Of a DNA stretch of 64,000 bases, positions 55,273 to 63,888 are shown in pieces (the first letter of the stretch is position 1; each line of letters starts with the position of its first letter). The stretch spans positions 372,001-436,000 of the forward strand of contig NZ_MWQN01000004.1 of assembly GCF_002024165.1 (NCBI RefSeq). Direction: 5' to 3'. The DNA comes from Embleya scabrispora. GTDB lineage: Bacteria > Actinomycetota > Actinomycetes > Streptomycetales > Streptomycetaceae. The position numbers and the translations under genes were made by a program. The notes beneath the pieces are model-generated. The model was not told the origin of the DNA. It searched no databases and saw nothing but the letters and a program-made list of their open reading frames with translations.

Positions 55273-55749
55273 TCACGCGCGGAGGCCGCCCGGCACCGGG
55301 AAGCCGACGAGGTCCAGGAGCCGACGCGGTTGCGCGCCGACACCGATCAGGTACAGGGGAGCCCCCACGGCCCGGCATCGCTCGCGGAGCGACCAGAGGA
55401 ATCCGACGCCGCTCGTGTCCATGAACCCGACGTCGGCCATGTCCACACGGACGGCCACCTCACCGGAGCGAACGCGCGCCACCGCCCACGCCAGTTCCGG
55501 ACGCGCGCACAGATCGATCTCGCCCCGCAGGTCGATGCGGACGACACCGCCGTGCCTGGACACTCGGCACGAGAAATCGGCCGCCGGCCGTCCGGGGGAC
55601 GTCGCGCCCTCCCCGGACTCCGCGCCGGTCGTGGGTGGAGCGTCGGCCGGGTCGGTGTCGGGCGGCGGTTTCGGCCGCGGGCACGGCCGCGTCTCGACGT
55701 CGACGACCGTCGAGCACACGTGCTCGGGGTCGGGTTGGGGCCGCGTCAT
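55273..55749 (-). CDS. STAS-domain protein (anti-sigma factor antagonist type)
   Basis: 158 aa. Pro/Asp-rich N-terminal 55 residues, then a STAS domain: VRIDLRGEIDLCARPELAWAVARV, VDMADVGFMDTSGVGFLWSLRERCRAVG, YLIGVGAQPRRLLDLVG. The phosphorylatable Ser/Thr is in DTSGVGF, as in SpoIIAA/RsbV. It would bind an anti-sigma kinase when unphosphorylated. No anti-sigma or sigma gene is adjacent; the HATPase at 63179 is about 7.5 kb away. ATG at 55749. Confidence 0.88.
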   Translation of the reverse strand: MTRPQPDPEHVCSTVVDVETRPCPRPKPPPDTDPADAPPTTGAESGEGATSPGRPAADFSCRVSRHGGVVRIDLRGEIDLCARPELAWAVARVRSGEVAVRVDMADVGFMDTSGVGFLWSLRERCRAVGAPLYLIGVGAQPRRLLDLVGFPVPGGLRA

Positions 55750-56265
55750 CTCGCTTTGCCTTTCACGATCGCCGGCGGGGCCCGTGGGACGCCCGATGTC
55801 GGTGTCGACCGTACGGCCGCCGAAAACCGGTGAAGGTCCCCGGAACGCACAAGTAGTTGACCGTTGAAGAACCACGGGAAGGCCACCAGCCTTCGACACC
55901 CGGCGCCCCACACCGGGATCGCCGCTCGCGGACGAGACGGTGGGCCGCGGCGGTCACCGCCGGGTCGGATAGGGCGGGGTACTACAGTGGGCGGGCGACG
56001 GAGCGGTTGGATTCGGGGTGATCCGATGCTCGTGCCGAGCCTCGGTGCCGCCCCCACGGGTGGTGCGCTCGGGCGGACGCCCGTCGCGGCGACGCGGGCG
56101 GACATCGTGCCGCGGGATCGTGGTCCGCCGACCTTCGGCACACACCACCGTCCCGGCCGGCCGGGCGCACGCGTCCCCTCGGCCCCGTGTCGGAGCGGTG
56201 CGGGCGCCGTCCCGACCGGATGCCGGCGCTCCGAGGGCACGAAACGACCATGAGGGAGACGGGCA
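55750..56265. promoter_or_regulatory. 516-bp divergent intergenic region, STAS gene / LuxR-LAL gene
   Basis: No convincing gene. The open frames here have no Shine-Dalgarno and no recognisable domain. It contains a TTGACC (55857-55862) and a GGGGTAC (55976-55982) followed by TACAGT that could be promoter pieces, but I could not assign a complete promoter. It must hold the starts of both the leftward STAS and the rightward LAL transcripts. Confidence 0.4.
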
Positions 56266-59007
56266 GTGGACGGCGGGGAGCGAAGCGCTTCCGACCTCGT
56301 GGGTCGTGAGCGCGAGAAGGCGCTGCTCGCTCGGAGCCTGCACGATGTCCGGGTCGACCGAAGAGGCACCGGAGTCCTGCTGCGTGGCGAAGCCGGCATC
56401 GGCAAGACCGCCCTGCTCGCGTGGACGGAGACCCGGGCCCGGCGGATCGGTTTCACCGTGCTGCGTGCCGTGGGTTCCGAGGCGGAGCAGGGACTGGCCT
56501 TCGGGGCACTGCACCAGGTTTTGTGGCCCCTCCTCGACGGCGACGACACAGCGGAGCACGCCGACGCCCTCTACCGGGCGCTGGGACTGCGCGAAGGCAT
56601 GCCGCCCGGCGGTTTCGCGGTGGGCGCGGCGGCCCTGCGGATGCTCGCCGACGCCGCTCGTTCGGGCCCGCTCGTCCTCCTTCTCGACGACCTACAGTGG
56701 GTGGACGCGTCCAGCGCGACGGTGTTCGCGTTCCTGCGCCGGCGCATCACGGACCTGCCGGTGCTCATCGTGGGTGCCGTCCGTCCCGAGGCGGACGCGG
56801 ATGCCGACGCGCACGACGGTTGGCCGGCCGACCCCGTCGAGGTGGGCGCGCTCGCCCACGCGGACGCGGGAGAGCTGTTGCGGCGACGCTTCCCGGCCAT
56901 GGTCGCCACGGCGGCGAACCGTGTGCTGGACGCCGCCGACGGCAATCCGCTCGCCGTGGTCGAACTGCCGGTACAGCTCGAGGAGGGCCACGTCGAAGGG
57001 CTCCTTCCGATGCCCGAGATGCTGCCCCTCGGCCGACGTCTGGAACGCCTGTTCGCCGGTCGGATCAACTCGCTGCCGCCCGACGCCCTGCGTGTCCTGC
57101 TGCTCAGCGCGCTGTGCGTCGGCACCGCGGCCGGCAACGCCGGCGCATGGCTGCGCGCCGTATCGGGCGACGACGCGGAACGCACACTCGCGCACATCGA
57201 GGCGAGCGGGCTGGCCCGACTCGACGAGTCGAAGGCGCTGGCCTTCCGCCACCCGCTGGTGCGCAGCGCGGTGATCGCCGCCGCCTCGGGCCACGACCTG
57301 CGGGCGGCACACCGAACGCTCGCCGAAACACTGCTGCCCGATGATCCGCAGCGCCTGGTGCACGAGGCCGCCGCGGCGATCCTCCCGGACGAGAACCTGG
57401 CCGCGCGCCTCGAACGCGCGGGGCGCCGGCTCGCGCGCCGAGGCGGAGACGCCGAAGGCGCGCTGCTCCTGGACCGCGCCGCCGCCCTGAGTCCGACTCC
57501 CGACCGGCGGGCCCGACGGTTGACGTGGGCCGCGGTCATGGCCGCGCGCGGCGGCCGACTGTGCTTCGCGGCGCAGCTGGTCGACGCGCTGAAGCGCGGA
57601 TCGGTCCCCGCCGACATCGCCCCGCTGTTCGGATACGCGGTGGTGTACGTCGATCAAAGTCACCACGTCGACTTCGAGTCGTCGTTCACGCTGCTGCCCG
57701 AGGTTTTGCGGGCGTTGGCGCAACCGGGCGCGGACTCGTTCGGGGGCCTGGCCGAGCAGGTGTACTTCAAGCTGCTGCTCGCCACGTCCCTCACGGACGA
57801 CCCGCGCGGCTGGGACGCCCTCGACCGCCGGCTCGCGATGGCCTCGCCCCTCGGTCGGCTGTGCTACCGCGCGTGGGTGGACCCGCCCCGTACCGCGCAC
57901 GGCGTGGCCGAGGAACTGCGGACACTGCTGACGGACATGAGCGACGAGCGGGAGGCGGGAGACGGCTGGCTCGCGCTGTGGACGGCGTCGGCGGTCGACG
58001 CCGCCGACGCGGACCTGCGGCGTCGATTCACGGGCGGGCACGGCTACGCCATGCAGGGCTCGCTCGCGAAGGCCGAGCGCTATCAGGACTTCCTGCGCGG
58101 AAACTGGGACACGGCCGAGCTCTGCCTGCGGGAGGCGCAGGCTGCCGACGACATCGGTTATCGCAGCAACGCGTTGCTGTTCCGCTTCTACTACGCGCAT
58201 TTCCTGGCGGGCCGAGGCGCCGAGGCGGAGCTGCGCGAGATCGAGCGGTCGATCCGACCCGTCGCGGCGACCGCGCGGATGCGCTTCGTCCTGGACAACC
58301 TCACTCGTCTGCGCGGCCTGGCCGCGTTGGGTCACGGCCGGTACGAGGAGGCCTATGCGCATCTGACCGAACTCACCGAGCCGGGCGTGCTGCCGCGCCG
58401 CATGCCGTGGTTCCATCTCGCCTTCTTCGACTTCGTCGAGGCGGCGGTGCGTACCGGCCGGCTCGCGGAGGCGCGGGCACACGTGGCGGCCGGCGAAGCC
58501 GCGCGGATGGAGAAGATCTCCGACCACCACGCCTTCCTGCTCGCGGCAGCCGCCGCGACGACCGCACCGGACCAGGTCGCGGACGCGCGCTTTCGGGACG
58601 CGTACGCGGTGCCCGGCGCCGCGCAGTGGGTATTCGACATGGCACGTCTGCGCCTCGCGCACGGCTCGTGGCTGCGTCGTCGGCACCGCGCCGAGGCCCG
58701 GGACGTGCTGCGCGAGGCCCATCACACGTTCCGTCGGCTCCGCGCCGACTCGTGGCGGCAACTGGCCGAACAGGAGCTGCGCGCCGCCGGCGATCCCGTC
58801 GGCGCGGTCGGGGGGTCGAACACCTCGCTGAGCGCGCAGGAACTGCGCATCGCACGACTCGCCGCGCAGGGGCTGTCCAACAAGGACATCGGTCAGCGGC
58901 TGCAACTCTCGCCGCGCACGGTCTCGGCGCATCTGTACCGGATCTTCCCCAAGCTCGGGATCACCTCCCGGGCGGCCATCGGCCAGGCCCTGGGCAGCGA
59001 CTCCTGA
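56266..59007 (+). CDS. LAL-type (MalT-like) LuxR transcriptional regulator
   Basis: 913 aa. N-terminal AAA ATPase: DLVGREREKALLARSL, Walker A GEAGIGKTALL (41-51), Walker B LVLLLDDLQWVDASS. A long helical (TPR-like) middle follows. C-terminal LuxR HTH LSAQELRIARLAAQGLSNKDIGQRLQLSPRTVSAHLYRIFPKLGI. Large ATP-binding LuxR regulators of this kind control degradative or secondary-metabolite operons. Followed by the intact HSL hydrolase, its most obvious target. GTG at 56266. Confidence 0.92.
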   Translation: MDGGERSASDLVGREREKALLARSLHDVRVDRRGTGVLLRGEAGIGKTALLAWTETRARRIGFTVLRAVGSEAEQGLAFGALHQVLWPLLDGDDTAEHADALYRALGLREGMPPGGFAVGAAALRMLADAARSGPLVLLLDDLQWVDASSATVFAFLRRRITDLPVLIVGAVRPEADADADAHDGWPADPVEVGALAHADAGELLRRRFPAMVATAANRVLDAADGNPLAVVELPVQLEEGHVEGLLPMPEMLPLGRRLERLFAGRINSLPPDALRVLLLSALCVGTAAGNAGAWLRAVSGDDAERTLAHIEASGLARLDESKALAFRHPLVRSAVIAAASGHDLRAAHRTLAETLLPDDPQRLVHEAAAAILPDENLAARLERAGRRLARRGGDAEGALLLDRAAALSPTPDRRARRLTWAAVMAARGGRLCFAAQLVDALKRGSVPADIAPLFGYAVVYVDQSHHVDFESSFTLLPEVLRALAQPGADSFGGLAEQVYFKLLLATSLTDDPRGWDALDRRLAMASPLGRLCYRAWVDPPRTAHGVAEELRTLLTDMSDEREAGDGWLALWTASAVDAADADLRRRFTGGHGYAMQGSLAKAERYQDFLRGNWDTAELCLREAQAADDIGYRSNALLFRFYYAHFLAGRGAEAELREIERSIRPVAATARMRFVLDNLTRLRGLAALGHGRYEEAYAHLTELTEPGVLPRRMPWFHLAFFDFVEAAVRTGRLAEARAHVAAGEAARMEKISDHHAFLLAAAAATTAPDQVADARFRDAYAVPGAAQWVFDMARLRLAHGSWLRRRHRAEARDVLREAHHTFRRLRADSWRQLAEQELRAAGDPVGAVGGSNTSLSAQELRIARLAAQGLSNKDIGQRLQLSPRTVSAHLYRIFPKLGITSRAAIGQALGSDS

Positions 59008-59204
59008 AGCACCGGCACACCACCCGCGTACCGCAACGTAACAGTGCACGGCGTGCCGTTTGCATGCATTGTGAGGTCAAGACCGGTGCACGGATGGTCA
59101 ATTTCCGGCGCTTTCGGAGTTCTAGCGTAAGGATCGACGGCCCCGCAGATCGCCGCATCTGTTCCGGAGGGGCCGCAACCTCACACGAGATCCAGGAGAT
59201 GCAC

Positions 59205-60176
59205 GTGTCCGACATCGTGGAGCCGGTACGGCCGGTGCTGGAGCCGGCGGCCGCCGCGTTCGCCGAAGCGACCGCCAATCCGCCCTACCTGTTCGACCTG
59301 CCGCCCGCCGAGGGTCGCAAGGCCGTCGACGAGGTGCAGTCCGGCAGGGCCGACAAGCCGCAGATCGACGAGGAGTGGATCACCGTCTCGGGCGGCCCGA
59401 CGGGCAGCGTCCGCGCCCGCGTCGTGCGCCCCGCCGGCGTGGAGGGGGCCCTGCCGGTGATCCTCTACATCCACGGCGCGGGCTGGGTGTTCGGCAACGC
59501 CCACACCCACGACCGCCTCGTACGCGAACTCGCCGTCGGCGCGAACGCCGCCGTGGTCTTCCCCGAATACGACCTCTCCCCCGAGGCCCGCTACCCGGTC
59601 GCCATCGAGCAGAACTACGCGGTCGCGCAGTGGGTCGTCCGGCAGGGCGCGTCCAGGAGCCTGGACGGCTCGCGGCTGGCCGTCGCCGGCGACTCCGTCG
59701 GCGGCAACATGACCGCCGCCCTGACCCTGATGGCCAAGGAACGCGGCGACGTCCCGCTCGTGCAGCAGGTGCTGTTCTACCCGGTCACCGACGCGAACTT
59801 CGACACTCCCTCCTACCACCAGTTCGCCGAGGGCTACTTCCTGCGCCGCGACGGCATGCGGTGGTTCTGGGACCAGTACACGACCGACGAGTCCGAGCGC
59901 GCGCAGATCACCGCCTCCCCGCTGCGGGCCACCACCGAACAGCTCACCGGCCTGCCACCGGCCCTGGTCGTCACCGGCGAGGCCGACGTGCTGCGCGACG
60001 AGGGCGAGGCGTACGCGAACAAGCTGCGCGAAGCCGGCGTCCCCGTCACCGCCGTCCGCTTCCAGGGCATCATCCACGACTTCGTCATGCTCAACGCCCT
60101 CCGTGAGACCCACGCCGCCCAGGCCGCCATCACGCTGGCCGCCGGCACCCTGCTCACCGCGCTCCACACCGGCTGA
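59205..60176 (+). CDS. HSL-type alpha/beta hydrolase (esterase), intact
   Basis: 323 aa. Oxyanion motif YIHGAGWVFGN, nucleophile GDSVGGNM, acid in TGEADVLRDEGEAYA and His in GIIHDFVML complete the HSL (bacterial hormone-sensitive lipase) triad. GTG 59205 is favoured because AGGAG ends 6 nt before it; the ATG at 59199 would have no spacing. Paralogue of the degenerate 50992 protein. Promoter region 59030-59190 is relatively AT-rich. Probably a carboxylesterase; natural substrate unknown. Confidence 0.92.
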   Translation: MSDIVEPVRPVLEPAAAAFAEATANPPYLFDLPPAEGRKAVDEVQSGRADKPQIDEEWITVSGGPTGSVRARVVRPAGVEGALPVILYIHGAGWVFGNAHTHDRLVRELAVGANAAVVFPEYDLSPEARYPVAIEQNYAVAQWVVRQGASRSLDGSRLAVAGDSVGGNMTAALTLMAKERGDVPLVQQVLFYPVTDANFDTPSYHQFAEGYFLRRDGMRWFWDQYTTDESERAQITASPLRATTEQLTGLPPALVVTGEADVLRDEGEAYANKLREAGVPVTAVRFQGIIHDFVMLNALRETHAAQAAITLAAGTLLTALHTG

Positions 60177-60232
60177 CGCCGCGCTCCACGTCAACCTCCG
60201 AGACCTCCGACAACAGGAAGAACCACCCGAAC

Positions 60233-60955
60233 ATGACCACGAATCCCACCCCCACAGCCGTGCTCGTGCACGGGGCCTTCGCGGACGCCGCCAGTTGGAC
60301 CGGGGTCATCGCGGAACTGCAAAACCATGACATCCCCGTGGTCGCGCCACCGAACCCGCTGCGCGGCCTGGCGTCCGACGCCGCCTACATCGCGTCCGTC
60401 GTCGCGCGGATCGACGGTCCGGTGGTGCTCGTCGGCCACTCCTACGGCGGTGCGGTCATCTCCGTGGCGGGCACCGCGGACAACGTCGTCGGGCTGGTCT
60501 ACGTAGCGGCCTACGTCACCGAAGAGGGCGAGAGCCTGGGCGAGTTGCAGGGCCGCTTCCCGCTGTCGCCGCTCGTCGACAACCTGAACGAGGCGACGTA
60601 CCCCGCGGAGGGGGCGAAGCCCGCCGTGGAAGTCACCATCAGGGCCGAGGCGTTCCCGGACATCTTCGCCGCCGACGTCCCGGCCGCCACCACCAGGGTC
60701 CTCGCGGTGGCGCAGCGTCCGCTGGCCGCCTCGGCGTTCACGGAGACGGCCTCGGCCGCCGCGTGGAAGACCAGGCCCTCCTGGGCGCTCGTGGCCGGCG
60801 CGGACCAGGCGATCAACCCCGAGGTCGAACGCTTCGGAGCCAAGCGGGCCGGCGCGACGATCGTCGAGATCGAGGGCGCCTCGCACGCCGTGGCCGTGTC
60901 CCGGCCCAAGGAGGTCGCCGAGCTGATCCGCGAAGCGGTACGCGCGGCCGGCTGA
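60233..60955 (+). CDS. Small alpha/beta hydrolase (EstA-like)
   Basis: 240 aa. Oxyanion/VHGAFADAASW at the N terminus, nucleophile VLVGHSYGGAV, acid near ALVAGADQAINPE and His in EGASHAVAVS. Typical of the alpha/beta hydrolase subgroup annotated as salicylate-esterase-like. 56 bp after the 59205 gene, so probably cotranscribed; the pair ends at a hairpin (60969). Confidence 0.9.
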   Translation: MTTNPTPTAVLVHGAFADAASWTGVIAELQNHDIPVVAPPNPLRGLASDAAYIASVVARIDGPVVLVGHSYGGAVISVAGTADNVVGLVYVAAYVTEEGESLGELQGRFPLSPLVDNLNEATYPAEGAKPAVEVTIRAEAFPDIFAADVPAATTRVLAVAQRPLAASAFTETASAAAWKTRPSWALVAGADQAINPEVERFGAKRAGATIVEIEGASHAVAVSRPKEVAELIREAVRAAG

Positions 60956-60968
60956 CGAGGCGACGGTC

Positions 60969-61007
60969 GCGCGGGGGCACTCGGCACACGGTCGGTGCCC
61001 CCCGCGC
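60969..61007. terminator. Hairpin terminator between convergent genes
   Basis: GCGCGGGGGCAC (60969-60980) pairs with GTGCCCCCCGCGC (60995-61007), one bulged C. It lies between the hydrolase stop (60955) and the leftward methyltransferase stop (61044). Confidence 0.75.
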
Positions 61008-61043
61008 GGCCCTTCGGTCCCGGCCGCGGGCCGCCGAGTCGGG

Positions 61044-61784
61044 TCACCGCGCCGCGAGCTCGGCTCGGTGGCACTCGGTCACATAGGGCATCTCCGCCGG
61101 GCGCTCCGCGTCGAGCAGCGTGCGGACCCGGGACAGCAACTCCTCCCGCGCGGCGGGCTCCAGCGTGATCACATAGCTGCGGGAGGCGACCATGTCCACG
61201 ACCTCTCCGGCCGACACCGGATGACTCCAGCGGAAGTCCTGCCGCTCGACGGGCCCGAACGGCGCGCCCACGTGCTCCACTTGCCGGGCATTCGTCGGTG
61301 CCGCGGCGCAGTCGCGCAGGATGCGGTCGAGTTCCGCCACCCAAGGCACCGATACGTCACGGAAGTTCCACACCAGGCCCAGTCGCCCGCCCGGGCGCAG
61401 CACCCGGGCGGCTTCCGGGACGGCTCGGTCCGGATTCACCCAGTGCCAGGCCTGCGCACAGACCAGGACGTCCACGCTCGCATCCGGAAGCGGGATCGAT
61501 TCCCCGGTCCCGTCCAGAACCCGCATGTCGGGAAGCACGTGCGAGAACTGCTCGCGCATCCCGATCGAGGGCTCCACCGCGACGACCTCCCGGCCCGGGG
61601 CCCGCAGCGCCCGGGTCAGCTTGCCCGTACCCGCGCCGACGTCGACCACGGTTCGCGCGTCCTGGGGCACCAGCCAGGCCACGGCCTCCGGCGGGTAGGA
61701 GGGGCGGCCACGTTCGTAGGCGTCCGCCGCGGCCCCGAACGACCGCGCCTGACGAAACTCGTCCCGTCCCTCGGCTCGCGTCAT
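61044..61784 (-). CDS. Class I SAM-dependent methyltransferase
   Basis: 246 aa. SAM motif I VVDVGAGTGKLTRALRA, acidic EVVAVEPSIGM, post-I region ESIPLPDASVDVLVCAQAWHWV, and VLRPGGRLGLVWNFRD. Ubie/COQ5-like small-molecule methyltransferase of unknown substrate. Start ATG 61784; an in-frame ATG three codons upstream (61793) is an alternative. Transcribed together with the 61826 gene on the same strand. Confidence 0.9.
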   Translation of the reverse strand: MTRAEGRDEFRQARSFGAAADAYERGRPSYPPEAVAWLVPQDARTVVDVGAGTGKLTRALRAPGREVVAVEPSIGMREQFSHVLPDMRVLDGTGESIPLPDASVDVLVCAQAWHWVNPDRAVPEAARVLRPGGRLGLVWNFRDVSVPWVAELDRILRDCAAAPTNARQVEHVGAPFGPVERQDFRWSHPVSAGEVVDMVASRSYVITLEPAAREELLSRVRTLLDAERPAEMPYVTECHRAELAAR

Positions 61785-61825
61785 GTCCGGCATCCTGCCA
61801 GGTACGGTGCCGCAAGCACACTTCG

Positions 61826-62446
61826 TCACCTTGTTCGGCTCCCATAGGCCGTGCCGTTGCGGCGGTTTCTCTCCACGAGTTCCAGTTGCACGATCAAGTC
61901 GCCCAGGTAGGTGGAGAGTTCGCGGACGGCCTGCTCATCGACGCCGTTGTCGAGCCTGCCGAAGTAGTGGACCAGACGCGTCGCGCGGTCGACGAACAGG
62001 CTGCCGGACCTGGTTCCCGCCGGAGGGCGACTCGCGTCGGCCATGTCGATGTCGGTCAGCAGCGCCTCGAAGCCCTCCGATCCCGGCCGCCGGTAGTCCA
62101 TCGTGAAGTGGCCGTCGCGGGTCAGTACGAGGCTGTCCGACGACCATCCCGCGATGTTCAGCGTTTCCCCGGCTCCCCGGAAGGACGGGGCGAGTGGCCA
62201 AAAGTGCCGGCCACGGCTCGCGAACAGGCCCCGCCGCGAGCGGTCGGTGTGCGTCTGCGTCGGTATCCGCGACGCCTCCAACTGTCGTCGCACCGGCTCG
62301 GCCAGTGCTCGGAGCGCCGGTTCGGCGATCGCCCGGGCTTGCGACCGACCGTCCTGCGCTCGTCGCTCCCGATCCCCGTGCTCGTGTCGCGCGTGCGCCT
62401 GACGCTCCGAAGCGGCTCGGAACGCGTCTTCGAAAGAGGGAGCCAT
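61826..62446 (-). CDS. Hypothetical protein
   Basis: 206 aa, no family recognised. The N-terminal 90 residues are highly charged and Arg-rich (SERQAHARHEHGDRERRAQDGRSQARAIA), perhaps helical. The second half looks like a small alpha/beta domain (GETLNIAGWSSDSLVLTRDGHFTMDYRRPG; GTRSGSLFVDRATRLVHYFGRL). No signal peptide. It lies just upstream of the methyltransferase; the gap between 61784 and 61826 is only 41 bp, suggesting one transcript. Confidence 0.55.
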   Translation of the reverse strand: MAPSFEDAFRAASERQAHARHEHGDRERRAQDGRSQARAIAEPALRALAEPVRRQLEASRIPTQTHTDRSRRGLFASRGRHFWPLAPSFRGAGETLNIAGWSSDSLVLTRDGHFTMDYRRPGSEGFEALLTDIDMADASRPPAGTRSGSLFVDRATRLVHYFGRLDNGVDEQAVRELSTYLGDLIVQLELVERNRRNGTAYGSRTR

Positions 62447-62706
62447 GACAACCGTCCCGCACAGGTGGCAGTGACGACCGCGGACGGGGCAGCCACCCCG
62501 GCGACCGGGCTCGGATCCCGAGCAGCACCGCCATCATGCAGCAACGACACCGCGACGTGAACGCCGATCGACGCCGCTCTCGCCCTGCTCGCCGCGCGCG
62601 TCACAATCGTGTGACCGCGCGTCACAGGATCGTCGCGGTGCGCTCTGCGCAGGAGAGCGCGGCGATACTCGGTCGTACCAGCGGGCACTCGCGAGGGGGA
62701 GCGGCC

Positions 62707-63033
62707 GTGACACAGCTCGACAGGGTCGACAACACACTGTGCGCCACCGGGCGGCACGTCTTCACCGGGCAGCGGGGCCGAAATCCCGGATGCGTCGGGT
62801 GGTGGGCGGTGTTGCGGGCCGGCGTGTGGGGCCTGGGAACGATCGCCATCGCGTGTGCGATCACTTCCTTCACCCACGGTCCGATGGTGGCGGGCGCGGT
62901 CCTGGGCGTCGTCGTGGCCGCGATGGCGGTGTGCTTCGCGTGGAACCTGCTGCGCGGGCATCGTGGCGGATGCGCCGCGAAGCGGTCGGTACGCGCGGTG
63001 CTGTGCGCCTACGAGGGGGCCTCTCCACCGTGA
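62707..63033 (+). CDS. Small membrane protein, two helices
   Basis: 108 aa from GTG 62707 (GAGGGGGAG 6-7 nt upstream). Two membrane helices (GVWGLGTIAIACAITSF and MVAGAVLGVVVAAMAVCFAWNLL), several Cys (TLCATG, PGCVG, GGCAAK, VLCAY) and a basic C-terminal part. No known family. Confidence 0.55.
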   Translation: MTQLDRVDNTLCATGRHVFTGQRGRNPGCVGWWAVLRAGVWGLGTIAIACAITSFTHGPMVAGAVLGVVVAAMAVCFAWNLLRGHRGGCAAKRSVRAVLCAYEGASPP

Positions 63034-63178
63034 CGCGCGGCGGCGAATCCCGAAGGGCTCGGCGAAGCGGAGGCGGCCGGCGGAGAGGGACGAAAGCCGT
63101 CGTCCGGGGTAGTTGGGATCGTCGATCGCGGGCAGGGATGCCCGTCCATCGACGCCGAGGTCACCGCCGGAGATCGAC

Positions 63179-63576
63179 ATGGACGACGAACCACCCGCAT
63201 CGCCACACCCTCGCGAGACGATCCGTTGGGACGTGCCGCCCAACCCGGGCACCTTACGCCTGGTCCGTCACGCGGTACGCGACACCCTCACCGATTGGGG
63301 CTGGGCCCGCGAACGTGTTCACACCGCCGTGTGGGTGACCTCCGAACTCGTCGGCAACGCCCTGCGCCACACCGACGCCGGCGCCGTGCTCACCCTGACG
63401 CCCCTCCCCCACGGCGTCCGCCTGACCGTCACCGACACGTCCCCACGCCCGCCCGTCCGCCGTACCCCCGGCCCCCACGGCGGGCACGGGTTGCGTGTCC
63501 TCGACACCCTCGCCCCGGGTGGAGCGTCGAACACCACCCGCACGGCAAGAGCATCCATGCCGACATCCGGACCTGA
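63179..63576 (+). CDS. Anti-sigma-type HATPase (RsbW/SpoIIAB-like), apparent frameshift, TTA codon
   Basis: Small GHKL ATPase: VWVTSELVGNALRHTDAGAVLTL (N box) and GPHGGHGLRVLDTLA (G2 box). Such proteins phosphorylate STAS anti-anti-sigma proteins and hold sigma factors. The current frame runs on past its natural end; one added C or G in CCCCGGG (near 63519-63525) joins LAPG to WSVEHHPHGK then SIHADIRT and gives 133 codons, the usual size ending at 63576. There is a single TTA codon (63254-63256, residue 26), so translation may depend on the bldA tRNA. ATG at 63179. Confidence 0.82.
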
Positions 63577-63717
63577 CGCCGCGCGACACCGACTCGCCCG
63601 GCCGCCGGCGGGACGGAGCGAACGGCGGATCCTTTCCGGGAAAGACCGCGGGAAACGCACCGATTCCGGGGAATGCGGCCTCTCGGGCGGGGCAGACGTG
63701 GGGCGGAGGTAAAAACA

Positions 63718-63888
63718 ATGATTCCCCTTTTGGTCGTCCTGCTTCTCGCCCTGATCCTTTTCGGCGCCGGCTTCGCGCTCCAGGCCCTGTGGTGGATAGC
63801 CGTCATCGTCCTGGTCGTGTGGGCCCTGGGCTTCATATTCCGCTCGGCCGGCACCGGCGGCCGGCGGGGCCGGTGGTACCGCTGGTAG
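63718..63888 (+). CDS. Short hydrophobic membrane protein (lmo0937/DUF5670-like)
   Basis: 56 aa, two adjacent membrane helices (PLLVVLLLALILFGAGFALQ and WWIAVIVLVVWALGFIF) and a basic Arg/Gly tail. Matches the small hydrophobic proteins with PLLVVLLLALILFGAGF that are common in actinobacteria. GGAGG 9 nt before ATG 63718. Confidence 0.75.
   Translation: MIPLLVVLLLALILFGAGFALQALWWIAVIVLVVWALGFIFRSAGTGGRRGRWYRW

Noticed and set aside
55864-56253. A 129-codon + frame in the 516-bp intergenic region
   Set aside because: No Shine-Dalgarno, biased Arg/Pro/Gly composition and no domain; treated as noncoding.
56692-59049. A 785-codon minus-strand frame opposite the LAL regulator
   Set aside because: Gln/Arg/Gly-rich shadow; the + strand carries Walker and LuxR motifs.
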